From contig OX485806.1 of assembly GCA_950295325.1 (NCBI GenBank), forward strand, positions 54,679,169 to 54,743,168: DNA of 64,000 nucleotides, read 5' to 3'. The notes under the pieces are model-generated. The model searched no databases. It was not told the origin of the DNA and saw nothing but the letters and a program-made list of their open reading frames with translations. A program made the position numbers and the translations under genes. This document shows positions 61,875 to 64,000 of this stretch, piece after piece. Each line of letters opens with the position of its first letter. The first letter of the stretch is position 1. This DNA is from Polytrichum commune. Its lineage: Eukaryota; Streptophyta; Polytrichopsida; Polytrichales; Polytrichaceae.

Positions 61875-63150
61875 ATGTCAGTCCTAAACCACCCACCTTT
61901 AAGCGTCGTAATCCAGGTGAGGATTCACGACTGACATATGCTAGAATGCATGCTTGTGACATTCCTAATGTAAACCCCCCTTCCCGGAGCAAGATAATTC
62001 TCCAAACACACCCCTTTATTCAAAAGTAATTAAGTTGAGAGCGCTTAGAAGCACTCCCATCCCTTCCTAATGTCAACCATAACCAACTCAAACCCTTAAA
62101 CTACCTTGATTATACTACTAACTACCAACCCCCAACCCCTAAGCCCTACACTACTTGTCTTTTGCACTGTTGGCTGATTGTCCTAATTCCCTAATATTGA
62201 TTCCCCCTAACCAGTACCTCCTTGTACCACCAAGTCTCACTACCAACCAAGGGTCGGTACCCTGCCCCTACTGTCCAACACCTTGGCCGCGTTCCAGCAG
62301 CTGTCCCGACGCCCCGGCACCTGTCTCCCCTTGCACTCCCTCGTCCACTGCCCTCTCAGGCTCACCCACAATTCAGTCGCCACCATGTTCTATTCGGTTT
62401 GCAATTAAACCCAGCAGTTATCCATTCCTCGGTGAATCCCAGGCATAATGCTACCTGGGCCATGTCCACCCAATTCTGGGGAACCCAAATTTATCCCGCA
62501 GGTCTGCAATAAAAATGTGGTTCCTGGGAACTTCAACCAATTCGCCAAGGAGGTCAAACACTTCCCAATGTAGATCGAGCCTCCCCGAACCAGTGCCCAT
62601 TCAGTTTTGATTTGTCAGATGTTTCTTCAGCAGGATTTGTCTTCGAATCCGAGAGATCCATTCGAACTTCCCCACCCCATTAACATGCTTGCTTGCAACT
62701 ACGCCCACCCAATTTTGTACAACCCCGGTTCAAGAGGCAGCATTGCTTCCACAGGTGGGTTCAGTTCCCTTACTCACCCGCATTCCCTTGCTGGTGCCTT
62801 GACCTCCACCCTCGCCCTCTTGTTGCCACACTCCCTCATTCATGCTCTCTTGGCGCCTTGCAGCTCTCTGCCGCACCATCCTCTTACATCAGTCCTACCT
62901 CAGAGTTCCGGCCTTACCCATCCTTCCTGCACTCCCTCCTGGTGCTGCCCAGGTGCCTATTTTCCTTCCCAGCCGCCAAAAATCTCCTTCGCCGCTCCCC
63001 TGGTACGGCATTTCATGGTTTTTCGGTGAGAGAGAGAGTTCTTTGAGAACTAGCAACCTCCTAACGGCCCTAGCTGATCCGAGGCCCGGGAATTTCTAGG
63101 GGTGCAGTGATGCCCCCTCAGAATGAGCACCAACCACTCCTAATTCAAGC
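61875..63150 (+). mobile_element. LTR-like unit of the TGTGAG...CTCACA family (right end uncertain)
   Basis: It starts TGTCAGTCCTAAACC, and the hallmark CACCTTTAAGCGTCGTAATC follows at once. TTTATTCAAAAGTAATTAAG near 62020 also has an equivalent in the 19569 unit. A GC-rich core at 62230-63080 gives long but low-complexity, proline-rich frames that I do not regard as genes. The CTCACA end was not found, so the unit may be truncated near 63150. Confidence 0.55.
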
Positions 63151-64000
63151 AATTAAAAACCCCGCTCCTTGAACCCAAGGCCTAATCCGACAATCCCCTG
63201 GCCCTGTCGTAGCACGGTGGTAACGTATTCAGTTAATTAACCTAATTAACGCGTAAAACGTCAAAACCGCGCCGAGTTCGTTCCCACGAAGAACCTGCGG
63301 TTGTTTACAATACAAGAGAGGGGAAAAACTTTCACTCACACACACACACAAGAAACACCAGAAACTAAATTAACACAAATCGGATTAAGAAATCCGGGAT
63401 ATTACGGAAATTATAGCACGGAAATTTCCGCCTTCCCGGTAGTGGACCGAGGTAGGGAACACAACACAAAGTATGGACAAACTCCCACCCTAGAGTAGTA
63501 ACAACAATAGACTCAGCGTCCTGAATCCATAGTATAACAACTATATACACTCCATTCTAAGATTCCTTATTACGGGTCATGACTTTCGGGATAAGGTTTC
63601 TGCGATAGAGGTAGCGGATCTGACCTGTATTTCCACTATCCGCTAGATTTTTGACCGTGTCACAAGGACCATAATTCTAGTGTTTTAGGCTAGAATGCTC
63701 AGAGAGACTTGGTAGTTGTTCATCAGGATTTCACCCTTTGGGTTGATTTCTTAGGGTTGTCTCCCTATCTCCACTTCCTCTTTCTAACTACTGCTCCCTT
63801 AGACTAGTGCTTCGATGGGGGCAGCCCTCCCTCGAGAAGGTGTCCCGCTCAAGTATCCGACGCGTGCCAACCCCCCTTTGACGGGGGAAAGGTGGAGGAA
63901 GTTTTGGGTCTACAAAACCAGCCTGATCCGCTTTCCGTGATGGCACAGTTTCCACTATACCACACGCGGAAATCGAATCCTCCCTCGAGAAAGGTGGAAA
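63151..64000. other. Unassigned DNA to the window end
   Basis: A short (CA)n run lies at about 63335-63350. CCCTCGAGAAGGTG (about 63830) recurs near the window end as CCCTCGAGAAAGGTG. No coding region is recognised. Confidence 0.4.

Noticed and set aside
62155-63099. Long proline/serine-rich frames in three registers
   Set aside because: They arise from C-rich sequence inside an LTR-like unit, overlap in several frames and have no domain.
63180-63320. Possible tRNA-like sequence
   Set aside because: No cloverleaf with A and B boxes could be formed.

Overview
The window looks like a transposable-element-rich stretch of a plant nuclear genome. One ordinary host gene, a spliced WD40-repeat protein with GT-AG introns and a plant-style promoter, sits among nested and decayed retrotransposons. 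Short introns, a LINE fragment, Ty1/copia and several Ty3/gypsy lineages, many solo LTRs and a retrotransposon-borne cytosine methyltransferase all point to a land plant or close streptophyte relative. I cannot name the species. There are no bacterial-style operons, rRNA genes or CRISPR arrays.

Layout. 1-5040: 3' part of a Ty3/gypsy element whose polyprotein carries a DNMT3-like C5 cytosine methyltransferase directly before reverse transcriptase and RNase H, and an integrase that ends in a PHD finger rather than a chromodomain. A polypurine tract and the first bases of the 3' LTR follow, and a LINE 3' fragment (about 5041-6800) cuts the LTR short. 7025-7265: a MITE. 7266-12086: promoter and the eight-exon WD40 gene (464 aa), with a second MITE in intron 4. 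13749-16791: an LTR-like unit holding a 33-bp minisatellite with a 132-bp higher-order period. 16866-23640: an unrecognised coding relic and associated repeats, broken by three solo LTRs. 24840-30110: two Ty1/copia copies facing each other. 33349-35760: an unclassified minus-strand relic. 36006-42269: a minus-strand chromodomain-type gypsy element with both LTRs, into which an inverted copy of the 18.6-23.3 kb repeat is embedded. 43500-47150: a gag relic. 48130-49101 and 59238-60211: solo LTRs. 49102-57000: a minus-strand gypsy element (gag-PR-RT-RH-IN) resembling the plant Tat/Athila group. 60212-64000: further LTR-like repeats and an unclassified ORF.

All transposon genes seen here carry stops or frameshifts, so nothing but the WD40 gene appears functional. 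The most unusual item is the first element, which combines a DNA methyltransferase and a histone-reader-like finger in one retrotransposon. DNMT-bearing retrotransposons have been reported in charophyte algae and dinoflagellates (established knowledge). The coupling with an integrase PHD finger is the part I do not recognise as described.
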